In this document: positions 31,815 to 40,828 of the stretch, piece by piece
Numbering within the stretch: the first letter of the stretch is position 1
Layout of the letters: the number at the start of each line of letters is the position of its first letter
Source: Methylobacterium crusticola
Lineage (GTDB): Bacteria > Pseudomonadota > Alphaproteobacteria > Rhizobiales > Beijerinckiaceae
Assembly (NCBI RefSeq): GCF_003574465.1
Contig: NZ_QOWC01000006.1
Location: 1 to 64,000 of the forward strand
Direction: 5' to 3'
DNA length: 64,000 nt
Translations under genes and position numbers: made by a program
Notes under the pieces: model-generated
The model's database searches: none
Told to the model about the DNA's origin: nothing
Seen by the model: only the letters and a program-made list of their open reading frames with translations

Positions 31815-33434
31815 CTACTTGCGCGACAGGTCGCGATAATCGACCTGCCGGTGGAACTGGTAGGTGTAGCCCTCGACGGACGGGGCCATCACGGCGTCCT
31901 GGTTCGGCTGCCAGATCGGGATCTGCGGCATCAGGGCGAGGTGGCGCAGGTTCAGGGCCCGGGCGTCCTCGTCGTACTTGGCGGCGTCACGCTCGAAGCG
32001 GGCCTTGTTGGCCAGCTCGTTGATCACCGGGTCGTCGACCGAGCTGTAGTTCCAGCGCTGGTTGCCGGTGTAGAAGTTGCGGTAGAAGTAGTCCGGCGAG
32101 GGCAGCCAGGCGACGATGCCCTCGGTGAAGAACGGCAGCTTCTTCTCGCTGATCTGGGTCGACATCTGCGCGTCGGGCAGCTTCTGGATCTCGACCTTGA
32201 CGCCGATCTTCTCCAGCGACTCGCGGATCAGCGCCGCCATGGGCTCGGCGGTGGCGGCCTGGCCGAGGTTGAAGCTGAAGGTGGTGGAGAACCCGTCCGG
32301 CAGCCCGGCCGCCGCGAGGAGCGTCCTCGCCTTGTCGAGGTCGAGCGTCACCGGCTGGGGCACCGGGAACACGGGCTTGGGGTCGCCCTCGCCCCAGGTG
32401 GCGCCGAACAGGGGCTTGCCGCGGCCGAACAGGGCCGCCTTGAACATCGCGTCGTAGGGCAGGGCGGACGCGACGGCCTGGCGCACCTCCAGCTTGTCGA
32501 AGGGCGGCAGGCGGGTGTTGAAGGAGATCAGCGTCAGCGCGTTGAACTGCGGCGTCGCGATCACCTTGAGCTTGCCGCGTTCCTTGAGGGCCTGGGCGTC
32601 GTTCGCCTGGAGGTCGATGACGATGTCGGCGTCGCCCTTCTCCACGAGGTTGGCGCGGGTCGCCGGGTCGGGGATGGTCTGGGCGATGATGCGCTTGAAG
32701 CCGGCGGGCTTGTCCGGCGCCGCCCCGGTCCAGGCCTCGCTGCGCCGGAGCACGACCTGCTCGCCGGGCTTGAACACGTCGACGCTGTAGGCCCCGCTGC
32801 CCACGGCGTGGTCCTTGAGCCAGCCCTGCGCCCAGGGGTCCTCGGGCGTGGCGTGGGCCTTGGCGGCCCGGGCGTTGATGATGATGGCGTAGACGGTCGC
32901 GAGGTTCGGCAGCGCCAGCCGGTCGGGCTTCGGCAGGGTGACCTGGAAGGTGCGGGGATCGACGACCTTGAACTGGTCGGGGCTGGTGAGCGAGCCCGTG
33001 AGGAGCTGGGGCGCGGCGAGCGACTTCGCCGACACCGCCCGGTCGAGGGACCACTTCACGTCCTCGGCGGTGACCGGGGTGCCGTCCTGGAACTTCGCGT
33101 CGGGGCGCAGGACGAACGTGAGGGTGAGGCCGTCCGGGCTGACCTCGTAGCGCTCGGCGAGCTCGCCGCGCACGCTGTCGAGGTCGAACACGAAGCTGTC
33201 GCCGAGCTTCTTGCGGCCGAAGGTGACGAGCCGGTCGTAGGTGCTGAGGCTGATGGCGAAGGCCTCGCGGGTGGTGCCCGGCATCGTCGGGTCGAGGGTG
33301 TTGACCGCCGCGCCGGTGACGTAGCGCAGCGTCTCCGCCCGGCTCTGGGCCCGGGCCGCGCCCACCGTGCCGAGGCTGGCCGCGAGGAGCGCCGCCGCCG
33401 CGAGGCCGCGGGCCTGTATGCTGGTCTTCGTCAC
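31815..33434 (-). CDS. Extracellular solute-binding protein, family 5 (DppA-like)
   Basis: A 539-residue periplasmic binding protein. GTG 33434 is taken as start because AGGAAGGG lies 6 bp upstream and the signal peptide (GLAAAALLAASLGTVGAARAQS) follows directly. Family 5 landmarks include TLRYVTGAAVNTLDPT, LTFVLRPDAKFQDGTPVTAEDVKWSL and RQAVASALPYDAMFKAALFG. It binds the imported peptide, opine or other amphipathic solute. Co-located carbamoylase and hydantoinase genes make a ureide or N-carbamoyl amino acid a reasonable ligand, by inference. Confidence 0.9.
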   Translation of the reverse strand: MTKTSIQARGLAAAALLAASLGTVGAARAQSRAETLRYVTGAAVNTLDPTMPGTTREAFAISLSTYDRLVTFGRKKLGDSFVFDLDSVRGELAERYEVSPDGLTLTFVLRPDAKFQDGTPVTAEDVKWSLDRAVSAKSLAAPQLLTGSLTSPDQFKVVDPRTFQVTLPKPDRLALPNLATVYAIIINARAAKAHATPEDPWAQGWLKDHAVGSGAYSVDVFKPGEQVVLRRSEAWTGAAPDKPAGFKRIIAQTIPDPATRANLVEKGDADIVIDLQANDAQALKERGKLKVIATPQFNALTLISFNTRLPPFDKLEVRQAVASALPYDAMFKAALFGRGKPLFGATWGEGDPKPVFPVPQPVTLDLDKARTLLAAAGLPDGFSTTFSFNLGQAATAEPMAALIRESLEKIGVKVEIQKLPDAQMSTQISEKKLPFFTEGIVAWLPSPDYFYRNFYTGNQRWNYSSVDDPVINELANKARFERDAAKYDEDARALNLRHLALMPQIPIWQPNQDAVMAPSVEGYTYQFHRQVDYRDLSRK

Positions 33435-33541
33435 GCCGATCCCTTCCTGCGTGTGATCGCGCCGGAGATCAAGCAAATCACATTCCAGGGGCGATGGGGA
33501 GGGCGGCCCGCGGCCCCGCCCCCCGGCCGGCGCGCGCGCCA

Positions 33542-34261
33542 TCAGGCCGGCGGGCGGCCGACGAGGACGGGGGCCGGCGCCGCGTACTCGGGAAAGAGGC
33601 GCGCGAGGTCGCGCACCTTTCCGGCATCGTTCGCCACGATGTAGGGGTGTGTCGGATGCAGGGCCATGTAGTCCTGGTGGTAATCCTCGGCCGGGTAGAA
33701 GGCGGCGGCCGGCTCGATCCGCGTGGCGATGGGCCGGGCGTAGGTCCCGGCCGCGTCGAGCTGCCCGATATAGGCCCGGGCGACGCGCGCCTGCTCGTCG
33801 TCCAGGGGGAACAGGGCCGAGCGGTATTGCGGCCCCGCGTCCGGCCCCTGCCGGTCCACCTGCGTCGGGTCGAGGGCGACCGAGAAGAAGATCCGCAGGA
33901 GCTCGTCGTAGCGGATCACCGCCGGGTCGTAGGTGACGCGCACGGCCTCCGCGTGGGCCGTGCGCCCCGACGAGACCGCGCGGTAATCGGCGCTCGCGCG
34001 GTCGCCGCCGGCGTAGCCCGAGACCGCCTGGCGCACGCCGCGCACGTGCTGGAACACGCCCTGCACCCCCCAGAAGCAGCCGCCCGCCAGGACGGCGGTT
34101 CGGAGGCCCGCCTCGCCGCGGGCCGGGACGATGGCCTCCGGCAGGCGGCGGCCCGCCTCCCCGGCGCTGACGAGGCCGCCCGCGGCGGCAAGGCCGAGCC
34201 CCCCGGCGAGGGCGAGGGCGGCGAGGGCGGGGAGCGGGGCGGGGCGTCGGGCGCGCGGCAT
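33542..34261 (-). CDS. msrA: Exported peptide-methionine (S)-S-oxide reductase
   Basis: A 239-residue MsrA. The catalytic Cys62 is in AVLAGGCFWGVQGVF; GVRQAVSGYAGG, SGRTAHAEAVRVTYDP and YHQDY (FYPAEDYHQDYM) are further family hallmarks. Residues 1-33 form a signal-peptide-like hydrophobic segment after an Arg-rich start, so repair of oxidised methionine probably happens in the periplasm. No MsrB is adjacent. It may be transcribed with the flavoprotein gene 98 bp upstream. Confidence 0.93.
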   Translation of the reverse strand: MPRARRPAPLPALAALALAGGLGLAAAGGLVSAGEAGRRLPEAIVPARGEAGLRTAVLAGGCFWGVQGVFQHVRGVRQAVSGYAGGDRASADYRAVSSGRTAHAEAVRVTYDPAVIRYDELLRIFFSVALDPTQVDRQGPDAGPQYRSALFPLDDEQARVARAYIGQLDAAGTYARPIATRIEPAAAFYPAEDYHQDYMALHPTHPYIVANDAGKVRDLARLFPEYAAPAPVLVGRPPA

Positions 34262-34359
34262 GGCGGTCCTCTCATGGGGCGGGGGATCGGGCGGGGGCGC
34301 CGGCGCGGCGCGGGCTTCCCCGCCGCGGGCCGGATTCTTCGCCGCGGGAGGCCGCGCGG

Positions 34360-35856
34360 TTACGGCTCCGCGCGGGCCCCGTGCCGGCCGGGGCTCGGCG
34401 CCGGGCCCGCCTCGGGCGCGCCGAGGGGGTCGCGGGGGTCGGGCCGGCGGCCCTGGAGCACCGCCTGCGGCACGTCGTAGGCCCGGAAATCCGCCCAGTG
34501 GCGGTCGAGGTCGGCGACGAACAGCCCGCGGGTGAGGCCCGCCACCAGCCGCGGCACCGCGGTCGTCATGGCGTTGATCGAGGAGCCCGAGGGGCCGTGG
34601 CTCATGGTCGAGGCGATGCCGAACAGGTGGATGTCGGCGAGGTAGGGGGTGCGCCCCGGCTCGCGCTCCACGAAGGCGTAGTCGTCGGCGAGGTAGGGGT
34701 AGGCGGCGAGGCGCGGGTCCCGCTCCTCCTCCGGCGGGTCGTAGCGGTCGCCCCAGGTCGCGATGTTGTGCGCGAAGGCCGCGAGCTCGGGCCGGGCCGC
34801 GAAGTCGATCTCGATGCCGGTCGCCGCGATGACGAAGTCGACCGCGAGCCGGCCCCGCGGCGTCGCGAGCACGACCGCGTCGTCCGCCAGGGCGGCCGAC
34901 AGGACCGGCGCCCCGGGCTCGAAGCGGAAGCGCGGGTGGTGCGCGCAGCGGTCCCAGGTCGCCTGCGGGAAGCCCTCGCGCATCCGCAGGATCGCGCTCA
35001 TGAAGCGCCAGCGCCAGGCGTCGTCGAGGTCGCCGAGGTGGCGCAGGAAGCCCGCGAAGGTGAGCCAGCGGTAGGGCTGGATCACCTGCGGCTCGGGCCG
35101 CCGGCAGAGCAGGTGGACGCTCGCCGCCCCCGCCTCGAGGGCCGTGGCGGCGTTGTCGAAGGCCGAGGCGCCCGCCCCCACCACGGCGACGCGCCGGCCC
35201 GCCAGCCCCGCGAAGTCGATGGGCTCCGACGCCTGGGCGCGCCGCGCCTCCGGCAGGCCGGCGAGCGCGGGCGGCAGCGACCAGCGCCCGGCCCCCTCCT
35301 GGCCGGTGGCGAGCACGACCTTGCGGGCGTGCCACACCCGGCCGTCCGCCGCCGTCACGGCGAGGAGGCCGCCGGCGGGCGCGATCCCGGACACCGCGGC
35401 GCCGTTCTCCACCGGCACGCCGGTCACCTCGCGCACGAAGGCGAGGTAGGCGGCCCAGTCCTCCCGGGCGATCAGGCCGAGGTCGGCCCAGCTCGCCGCC
35501 CCGTACCGCGCCTCGTGCCAGGACTGGTAGGTGAGGCTCGGCAGGCCGAGGTCGGGACCCGTGAAATCCTTGGGGCTGCGCAGGGTGCGCATCCGGGCGT
35601 AGGTGAGCCAGGGCCCCTCGCGCCCGGGCCCGGCCCGGTCGAGGACCAGGATGTTCGTCACCTGCGCGCGCAGGAGCCCGAACGCCACCGCGAGGCCCGA
35701 CTGCCCGGCCCCGACCACGATCACGTCGCGGGCGGGCGCGCCGTCCGGCCCGGCCCGGGGGGCGAGCCAGGGCGCGCGCGGGTGGGCGGTGCGGGCGAGG
35801 TCGTCGCGGATCCGGGCCGCGAGGGCGTCGAGGCGCGGGCGGCAGGCCTCGCTCAT
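34360..35856 (-). CDS. Flavin-containing monooxygenase-like NAD(P)/FAD oxidoreductase
   Basis: A 498-residue two-dinucleotide-fold flavoprotein. FAD motif VIVVGAGQSGLA at about residues 46-57 and NADP motif VAVVGAGASAFDNA near 225-240 resemble bacterial FMO/Baeyer-Villiger-like and CzcO-type proteins. A canonical FMO or BVMO fingerprint (FxGxxxHxxxW) was not seen, so the type of oxidation is uncertain. It is the last of three overlapping genes with an SDR and an epimerase (4-bp overlaps), implying a shared pathway on an alcohol/ketone or sugar-like molecule. Confidence 0.78.
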   Translation of the reverse strand: MSEACRPRLDALAARIRDDLARTAHPRAPWLAPRAGPDGAPARDVIVVGAGQSGLAVAFGLLRAQVTNILVLDRAGPGREGPWLTYARMRTLRSPKDFTGPDLGLPSLTYQSWHEARYGAASWADLGLIAREDWAAYLAFVREVTGVPVENGAAVSGIAPAGGLLAVTAADGRVWHARKVVLATGQEGAGRWSLPPALAGLPEARRAQASEPIDFAGLAGRRVAVVGAGASAFDNAATALEAGAASVHLLCRRPEPQVIQPYRWLTFAGFLRHLGDLDDAWRWRFMSAILRMREGFPQATWDRCAHHPRFRFEPGAPVLSAALADDAVVLATPRGRLAVDFVIAATGIEIDFAARPELAAFAHNIATWGDRYDPPEEERDPRLAAYPYLADDYAFVEREPGRTPYLADIHLFGIASTMSHGPSGSSINAMTTAVPRLVAGLTRGLFVADLDRHWADFRAYDVPQAVLQGRRPDPRDPLGAPEAGPAPSPGRHGARAEP

Positions 35857-36614
35857 GCGGCGAGCCAGCCGCCGTCGACCGGGATCGCCGCCCCGGTGGT
35901 GAAGGAGGAGGCGTCGCCGGCCAGGAACAGGGCCGCGCGGGCCACCTCCTCGGCCCGGCCGAAGCGCCCGAGGGGGTGGCGGGCCCGCGAGGCCTCCCGG
36001 ACGGCGTCCGGGTCGGCGGCCCGGCGGAAGCTGCGCGCCAGCATCGGCGTCTCGATGGCGCCCGGCACGAGGGCGTTGACCCGGATGCGGTCGCCCGCGA
36101 GGTCGAGCGCCATGGTGCGGGTCAGGCTCAGGATCGCGCCCTTGGCGGCGATGTAGGCGCTGTTGCCCCGCCCGCCCGCCAGGGCGAGCTGGGAGGCGAG
36201 CGTCACGATGGCGCCGCCGCCCCGCGCCCGCATGCTCGGGATCACGGCCCGCGCCCAGAGCCAGGTGCCGCCGACGTTGGTGCGGAAGACCGCGTCCCAG
36301 TCGGCCGGGTCGGTGGTCTCGACGGTGCCCCCGCAGGAGAAGCCGGCCGCCGCCACCAGGACGTCGATCCCGCCCCACTGCGCGGCGACCGCCGCCGCGT
36401 CGGCGAGCGAGGCCGCCGGATCGCCGACGTCGGAGGCGCGGGCGAGCGCCGTGCCGCCGGCCGAGGCGATCGCGGCCGCGCTCGCCTGCGCGGCGTCCCG
36501 GTCGCGGTCGATCACCGCCACCCGGGCGCCCGCCTCCGCGAGGAGCCGGGCGGTCGCCGCCCCGATGCCGGAGCCGCCGCCGGTGACGACGGCGATTCTG
36601 CCTTCCAGGGTCAC
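35853..36614 (-). CDS. Short-chain dehydrogenase/reductase
   Basis: A 253-residue classical SDR: cofactor motif TGGGSGIG at residues 11-18, catalytic S141, Y154 and K158 (SAYIAAKGA), and C-terminal TGAAIPVDGGW. D35 after the second strand suggests NAD preference. GTG 36614 is used because AGGAG lies 8 bp upstream and it makes a GTGA junction with the epimerase stop. Substrate is probably a secondary alcohol or its ketone; the neighbouring epimerase-like gene suggests a polyol or sugar acid. Confidence 0.9.
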   Translation of the reverse strand: MTLEGRIAVVTGGGSGIGAATARLLAEAGARVAVIDRDRDAAQASAAAIASAGGTALARASDVGDPAASLADAAAVAAQWGGIDVLVAAAGFSCGGTVETTDPADWDAVFRTNVGGTWLWARAVIPSMRARGGGAIVTLASQLALAGGRGNSAYIAAKGAILSLTRTMALDLAGDRIRVNALVPGAIETPMLARSFRRAADPDAVREASRARHPLGRFGRAEEVARAALFLAGDASSFTTGAAIPVDGGWLAA

Positions 36615-37585
36615 GCGGCACGCTCCTGTACGCCGTGATGCCAGGCCACGAGGTGGTCGAGGGAGGAGGCCGGGCCGTGCGCCGCCTGCCAGCCGAACTC
36701 GTCGCGCATCCGCGCGACCGCGAGGGGCGCCCGGTCGGCGTCTCCGTGGAGCGCGATGGTCGGGGCCTCGCCGGGCTGCGCGAGGCGGCAGACGAAGCCG
36801 GGCCTCGCCCGCATGAGGCGCTCGCCCCAGGCGAGCACCGGCCAGGCCTCCGGGGCGGAGACGTTGTAGAGGCGGTGCGCCGGGCGCGGCGCCGCGATCA
36901 GCCGCGCCACCGCCTCGGCGGCGTCGGGCGCGTAGAGCCAGTCGCGCAGGCCCGGCCGCGGCAGCAGGGCGGCCTCGCCCCGCGCCATGGCGGCCCAGAT
37001 CTGCGCCTGCGGGCTCAGGGTGTCGCGCCAGCCCGTGTCGCGCTCGAAGGGCCCGAACACGGCGCTGAGCCGGGCGCTGACCCCGTCGAGCCCCCAGTGC
37101 GCGCACAGCCGCGCCACCACCTTCTCGGCCGCGAACTTCGTCACCGCGTAGAGGCTCTCGGGCTCGGGTGCCAGCGTCTCGGCGAGGCGGTCGGCCCGGG
37201 CGGCGCCGTAGACGGCCGCCGAGGAGAGGTTGACCACGCGGCGCACGCCCGCCCGCCGGCAGGCCTCCAGCGCCGGCACCACGGCGTCGAGGTTGACGGC
37301 CAGGATGCCCCCGGGGGCCGCCGCCTCGCGGGCCGCGTCCGCCGTGACGGCGGCGGCCAGCACCACGGCGTCGGTGCCGGGGCCGATCGCCTCGGCGACC
37401 GCCCGCGGATCGGTGACGTCGCCCGTCCGCACCTCGAGCGCCCCGGGCGGCGCCGCGAGGGCGCGCAGGAGCGCGGGCGGAGGGGCGGCGCGGTCGAGGA
37501 GCCGCACGGCGCCGCCCCGGGCGAGCAGCGCCCGGGCGAGGTTGAGCCCGACGAAGCCCGCACCCCCCAGGACCACGACGGTCAT
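36611..37585 (-). CDS. NAD-dependent epimerase/dehydratase family protein
   Basis: A 324-residue extended SDR. GGAGFVG at 7-13 binds NAD(H); S121/S122 and the YxxxK pair Y146/K150 (LYAVTKFAAEK) form the active site. DWLYAPDAAEAVARLI is typical of GalE/UDP-sugar and uronate dehydrogenase-like members. It is the first gene of a three-gene overlapping set on the minus strand. The sequence does not resolve whether it acts on nucleotide sugars or on a free sugar derivative. Confidence 0.87.
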   Translation of the reverse strand: MTVVVLGGAGFVGLNLARALLARGGAVRLLDRAAPPPALLRALAAPPGALEVRTGDVTDPRAVAEAIGPGTDAVVLAAAVTADAAREAAAPGGILAVNLDAVVPALEACRRAGVRRVVNLSSAAVYGAARADRLAETLAPEPESLYAVTKFAAEKVVARLCAHWGLDGVSARLSAVFGPFERDTGWRDTLSPQAQIWAAMARGEAALLPRPGLRDWLYAPDAAEAVARLIAAPRPAHRLYNVSAPEAWPVLAWGERLMRARPGFVCRLAQPGEAPTIALHGDADRAPLAVARMRDEFGWQAAHGPASSLDHLVAWHHGVQERAA

Positions 37586-37802
37586 GCCGGCCCCCCCGGC
37601 GGCAGGGCGGGCGGGCGCGGTCCGGTCCGTGTCGGCACTCTGTCACCCTCGTCGTCTCGGGGCCGGCGCCGATGCAGGATGCGGGCCGGCCCGGCCTTCC
37701 GGGGGCGGCCCCCGGGCCGGGCGGGCCCCGGCGGCGGCCTGAATAACACGGGCGACCGCCCGCGGGACGCCCCCGCGGCGCCGGCACCCGGCCGGGCCGG
37801 TT

Positions 37803-37831
37803 TTGGCTCGGCTGCGGGGATCTGCTAGAGA
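37803..37831 (+). promoter_or_regulatory. Possible promoter of the phosphomannomutase gene
   Basis: TTGGCT at 37803-37808 and CTAGAG/TAGAGA beginning 16-17 bp later lie about 35 bp before the ATG. The surrounding divergent region is otherwise extremely GC-rich. Weak match; proposed from spacing only. Confidence 0.35.
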
Positions 37832-37865
37832 CGCAACCCATCCGAGCATTCCCCGAGGGCCGTCG

Positions 37866-39368
37866 ATGTTTCCGAAGCCGCACCCGTCGCTGACCCCGAA
37901 CACCTTCGCGTTCGAGGCCCTGCCTCTGGTCGCACCCACGGGCTTTCGCGAGTACGACGCCCGCTGGCTCTTCCCCAAGGACCTGAACCTGATGGGGGTC
38001 CAGGCCCTCGGCCTCGGCCTCGGCACCCTGATCCACGAGCGCGGCGTGCGGCCCGACATCGTCACGGGCCACGACTTCCGGGCCTACTCCGCCGCGATCA
38101 AGCTCGCGCTGGTGGCCGGCATGCAGGCGGCCGGCCTGCGCGTGAAGGACATCGGGCTCTGCCTCTCGCCGATGGCCTATTTCGGCCAGTTCGCCCTCGA
38201 CTGCCCCTGCGTCGCCATGGTGACGGCCTCCCACAACGACAACGGCTGGACCGGCGTCAAGATGGGCGCCGAGCGCCCGATGACGTTCGGCCCCGACGAG
38301 ATGAGCCGCCTCAAGGAGATCGTGCTCTCGGGCGCGTTCCAGTACCGCAGCGGCGGCGCCTACGAGTTCGTCGAGGGCTTCCCCAAGGTCTACCTCGACG
38401 ACCTCCTGGCCCGGGCCAGGCCGCTCACGCGCAAGATCAAGGTGGTGGCGGCCTGCGGCAACGGCACGGCGGGCGCCTTCGCGCCGGGCCTGCTCGAGGC
38501 CCTCGGCTGCGAGGTGGTGCCCCTCGACGTCGAGGCGGACGCCACCTTCCCGCGCTACAACCCCAACCCCGAGGACATGGCGATGCTGCACGCCATCGCC
38601 GACACGGTGCGGGAGACCGGCGCCGACCTCGGCCTCGGCTTCGACGGCGACGGCGACCGCTGCGGCGTGGTGGACGAGAAGGGCCACGAGATCTTCGCCG
38701 ACAAGGTCGGGGTCATGCTGGCCCGCGACCTCTCGCTCCAGCACCCCGGGGCGCGCTTCGTCGTGGACGTCAAGTCGACCGGCCTGTTCGCCACCGACCC
38801 GGAGCTGCGCGGGCGCGGGGTCGTGACCGACTACTGGAAGACGGGCCACTCCTACATCAAGCGCCGCGTCAACGAGCTCAACGCCCTGGCGGGCTTCGAG
38901 AAGTCCGGCCACTTCTTCTTCAACGAGCCGGTGGGCCGGGGCTACGACGACGGCCTGCTCACGGCCATCGCGGTCCTGGAGATGCTCGACCGCAACCCCG
39001 GCCGCAGCCTGTCCGACCTCTACGCGGCGCTCCCCAAGACCTGGGGCTCGCCGACGATGTCGCCGCACTGCGCCGACGAGGTGAAGTACGGCGTGGTCGA
39101 GACCGTGACGGCGCGGCTGCGCGCCATGCAGGCGGCGGGCGAGCCCGTGGCCGGCGAGGCGATCACCGACCTCGTGACGGTGAACGGCGTGCGGGTGATG
39201 ACGCAGGACGGCACCTGGGGCCTGGTGCGGGCCTCCTCCAACAAGCCGGAGCTGGTGGTGGTGGTCGAGAGCCCGGTCTCCGAGGCGCGCCTCAAGGCGA
39301 TGTTCCACGGTCTCGACGCGATCCTGCGCGAGAACCCGCAGGTCGGCGCCTACAACCAGACGATCTGA
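37866..39368 (+). CDS. Phosphomannomutase/phosphoglucomutase
   Basis: A 500-residue alpha-D-phosphohexomutase (AlgC/ManB type) interconverting hexose 1- and 6-phosphates for exopolysaccharide or LPS precursors. FREYDARW (about 28-34) starts domain 1, S122 in VTASHNDNGWTGVKMG is the phosphoserine, DGDGDR (260-265) the metal site, and GEKSGH-type substrate loop appears as FEKSGHFFFNE; RASSNKPELVV near the C-terminus binds phosphate. ATG 37866 gives the family length. It stands alone between the minus-strand operon and the AT-rich island and is probably chromosomal core. Confidence 0.92.
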   Translation: MFPKPHPSLTPNTFAFEALPLVAPTGFREYDARWLFPKDLNLMGVQALGLGLGTLIHERGVRPDIVTGHDFRAYSAAIKLALVAGMQAAGLRVKDIGLCLSPMAYFGQFALDCPCVAMVTASHNDNGWTGVKMGAERPMTFGPDEMSRLKEIVLSGAFQYRSGGAYEFVEGFPKVYLDDLLARARPLTRKIKVVAACGNGTAGAFAPGLLEALGCEVVPLDVEADATFPRYNPNPEDMAMLHAIADTVRETGADLGLGFDGDGDRCGVVDEKGHEIFADKVGVMLARDLSLQHPGARFVVDVKSTGLFATDPELRGRGVVTDYWKTGHSYIKRRVNELNALAGFEKSGHFFFNEPVGRGYDDGLLTAIAVLEMLDRNPGRSLSDLYAALPKTWGSPTMSPHCADEVKYGVVETVTARLRAMQAAGEPVAGEAITDLVTVNGVRVMTQDGTWGLVRASSNKPELVVVVESPVSEARLKAMFHGLDAILRENPQVGAYNQTI

Positions 39369-39881
39369 GGTTCTGGTACGCGCAAGAGAGTTTTTTGGTA
39401 TCTGGGGTCCTTGATTTATGCTCCGATAATCTGCGGGACCCACAGATCAATCATTGTTTCGTCGCGAGCAGCGGCGAAGGCTGGATATCTGGTATGCGGC
39501 TGGCGTCGGCTCTGCGTAGATCACAAACGGACGGACGCCCGGTTTTTCCGCTGATGGAGGCCGCCTTCCTAGTTCAGGTTTCGTGGCTCGCACGCGGATG
39601 GAAAATAGCAGCGGTGCATGGAGTGCCCTGACTGTCGGCGAGAGTATGGGACTGCCGGGGTTCTTCAGTGATTACGCAGTGCCTGCCACATGGGATAATG
39701 CTTCAGGATGGCACTGATTTCCGCTACGTATTGCCGCATCAGTAGGGTTTGATCAAATTTTGATACAGGAAGTTGCATTAAACAAAAACAACAACTTGAT
39801 CGTTCAGATCGGAATTGTTTGACAGCATCTGATGCTTGTTGTAATTAATTGTATCAACATCCATTTTTTAATAGATAAAGA
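39369..39881. other. Non-coding start of an AT-rich island
   Basis: Composition drops sharply from about 39380 onward, from roughly 70% or more GC to well under 50%. It contains no convincing gene: the reading frame at 39395-39631 needs a TTG start and looks non-coding. From about 39740 it is strongly AT-rich with the palindrome TTTGATCAAA (39748-39757) and a partly repeated ttttgata, plausible as regulatory DNA for the next gene. No transposase or tRNA is visible at the boundary. Confidence 0.55.
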
Positions 39882-40403
39882 ATGTGGCATTCCGTTCAAC
39901 ATTCTCGTTATCGAAGTACACCTCACGATAATGTGCTACATGAGACGAAATTTATCATAGTATTAATTCTAACGATATCATCATCCTATATCATTGCAAC
40001 CGGGTTCTCAGTTCTAACGTGGGCGTCGCTTTCATATCTATCGATTGATGGACAAAATACTTCTGCCGTTTACAGGTTTCATTCTGGGATCTGGATATGG
40101 ACATGGATAACAAGTTCGTTATTTTTCGCTCCTCTGCCGATATTTTGGTTTTTCATATTCATTTTGTTTAGGTTTGTCTCCAAAACGAATTATCTTGTTC
40201 TAACTGTATTTGGTTTTTTAGCGTCTGTCATTGCTGTTGTTCTAGTAACAGCGTACAAATTCATAAGCAGTACCACATTGTTTATTCAAAGTTACAAAAC
40301 ATTGATTGGCGTAGGATTCTTATTGATCGCCATTATCATTGGATTATCGACGTTTTTTTGGGTCTTCTATTTTTTTTACAAAGAGCATATCGCGTTAAAA
40401 TGA
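39882..40403 (+). CDS. AT-rich multi-pass membrane protein, unknown function
   Basis: A 173-residue protein rich in Phe, Ile, Ser and Thr with about four transmembrane helices (around residues 24-46, 72-96, 104-125 and 138-166). The helices carry few charged residues and there is a short Lys-ending tail. GC content is far below its neighbours and codons are AT-ending, indicating transfer from a low-GC source. I recognise no family. It could be an immunity protein, a phage-type membrane protein or a small channel; nothing in the sequence decides. Confidence 0.6.
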   Translation: MWHSVQHSRYRSTPHDNVLHETKFIIVLILTISSSYIIATGFSVLTWASLSYLSIDGQNTSAVYRFHSGIWIWTWITSSLFFAPLPIFWFFIFILFRFVSKTNYLVLTVFGFLASVIAVVLVTAYKFISSTTLFIQSYKTLIGVGFLLIAIIIGLSTFFWVFYFFYKEHIALK

Positions 40404-40444
40404 CCAGATAAACTAGCGCTTGATATTCAGCCGGGGTGATGAGC

Positions 40445-40828
40445 ATGGCGATCTCGCGAAAGAGGGACGCGGTCTACGTCCTCGCAGCCGTCGTGCTCAC
40501 GACAGTGAGTGTTCCAAGTAAGGCCGTTGCGGATATGCTGTGTGGCAGGCAATTCGATTCATTGGAGAAACTAGGTGTAAGTCTGATGTTGGAAACAAGA
40601 AATCAGCCAGTCGCAGATGATGCTATGGCAGTGATCTATTTGGACAAACAGAGATTGGCTTCATACATATTCACAAGGCGTGCGAATCCTGCGCATCCCG
40701 CCGTCGCGTGCCAGATCCCCGAGCCCGTCGGTGATGGATACAAGATGCGCGTGGAGGTTCGATGTGCGGCTGCGAAGTCGGCCTGTGATGCTTTCGTCGA
40801 GCGCCTCGCAAAACCAAGGAACGGCTGA
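40445..40828 (+). CDS. Small secreted protein of unknown function
   Basis: A 127-residue protein with a signal peptide (VYVLAAVVLTTVSVPSKAVADML). The ATG at 40445 is preferred as GGGGTG sits 6 bp upstream; ATG 40439 and GTG 40436 are alternatives. The mature part contains four cysteines (LCGRQF, VACQIP, VRCAA, SACDAF), possibly two disulfides. The 5' half shares the AT-rich composition of the island and the 3' half is GC-rich. No family recognised. Confidence 0.55.
   Translation: MAISRKRDAVYVLAAVVLTTVSVPSKAVADMLCGRQFDSLEKLGVSLMLETRNQPVADDAMAVIYLDKQRLASYIFTRRANPAHPAVACQIPEPVGDGYKMRVEVRCAAAKSACDAFVERLAKPRNG

Noticed and set aside
35853..39443. 1196-codon minus-strand open frame covering the phosphomannomutase gene
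   Set aside because: Only its 3' end (35853-36614) is a real gene (the SDR). The upstream part is antisense to the mutase and has no protein-like pattern.
39395..39631. 78-codon plus-strand frame at the start of the AT-rich island
   Set aside because: Needs a TTG start, has no ribosome site and the translation resembles no protein; left as non-coding.
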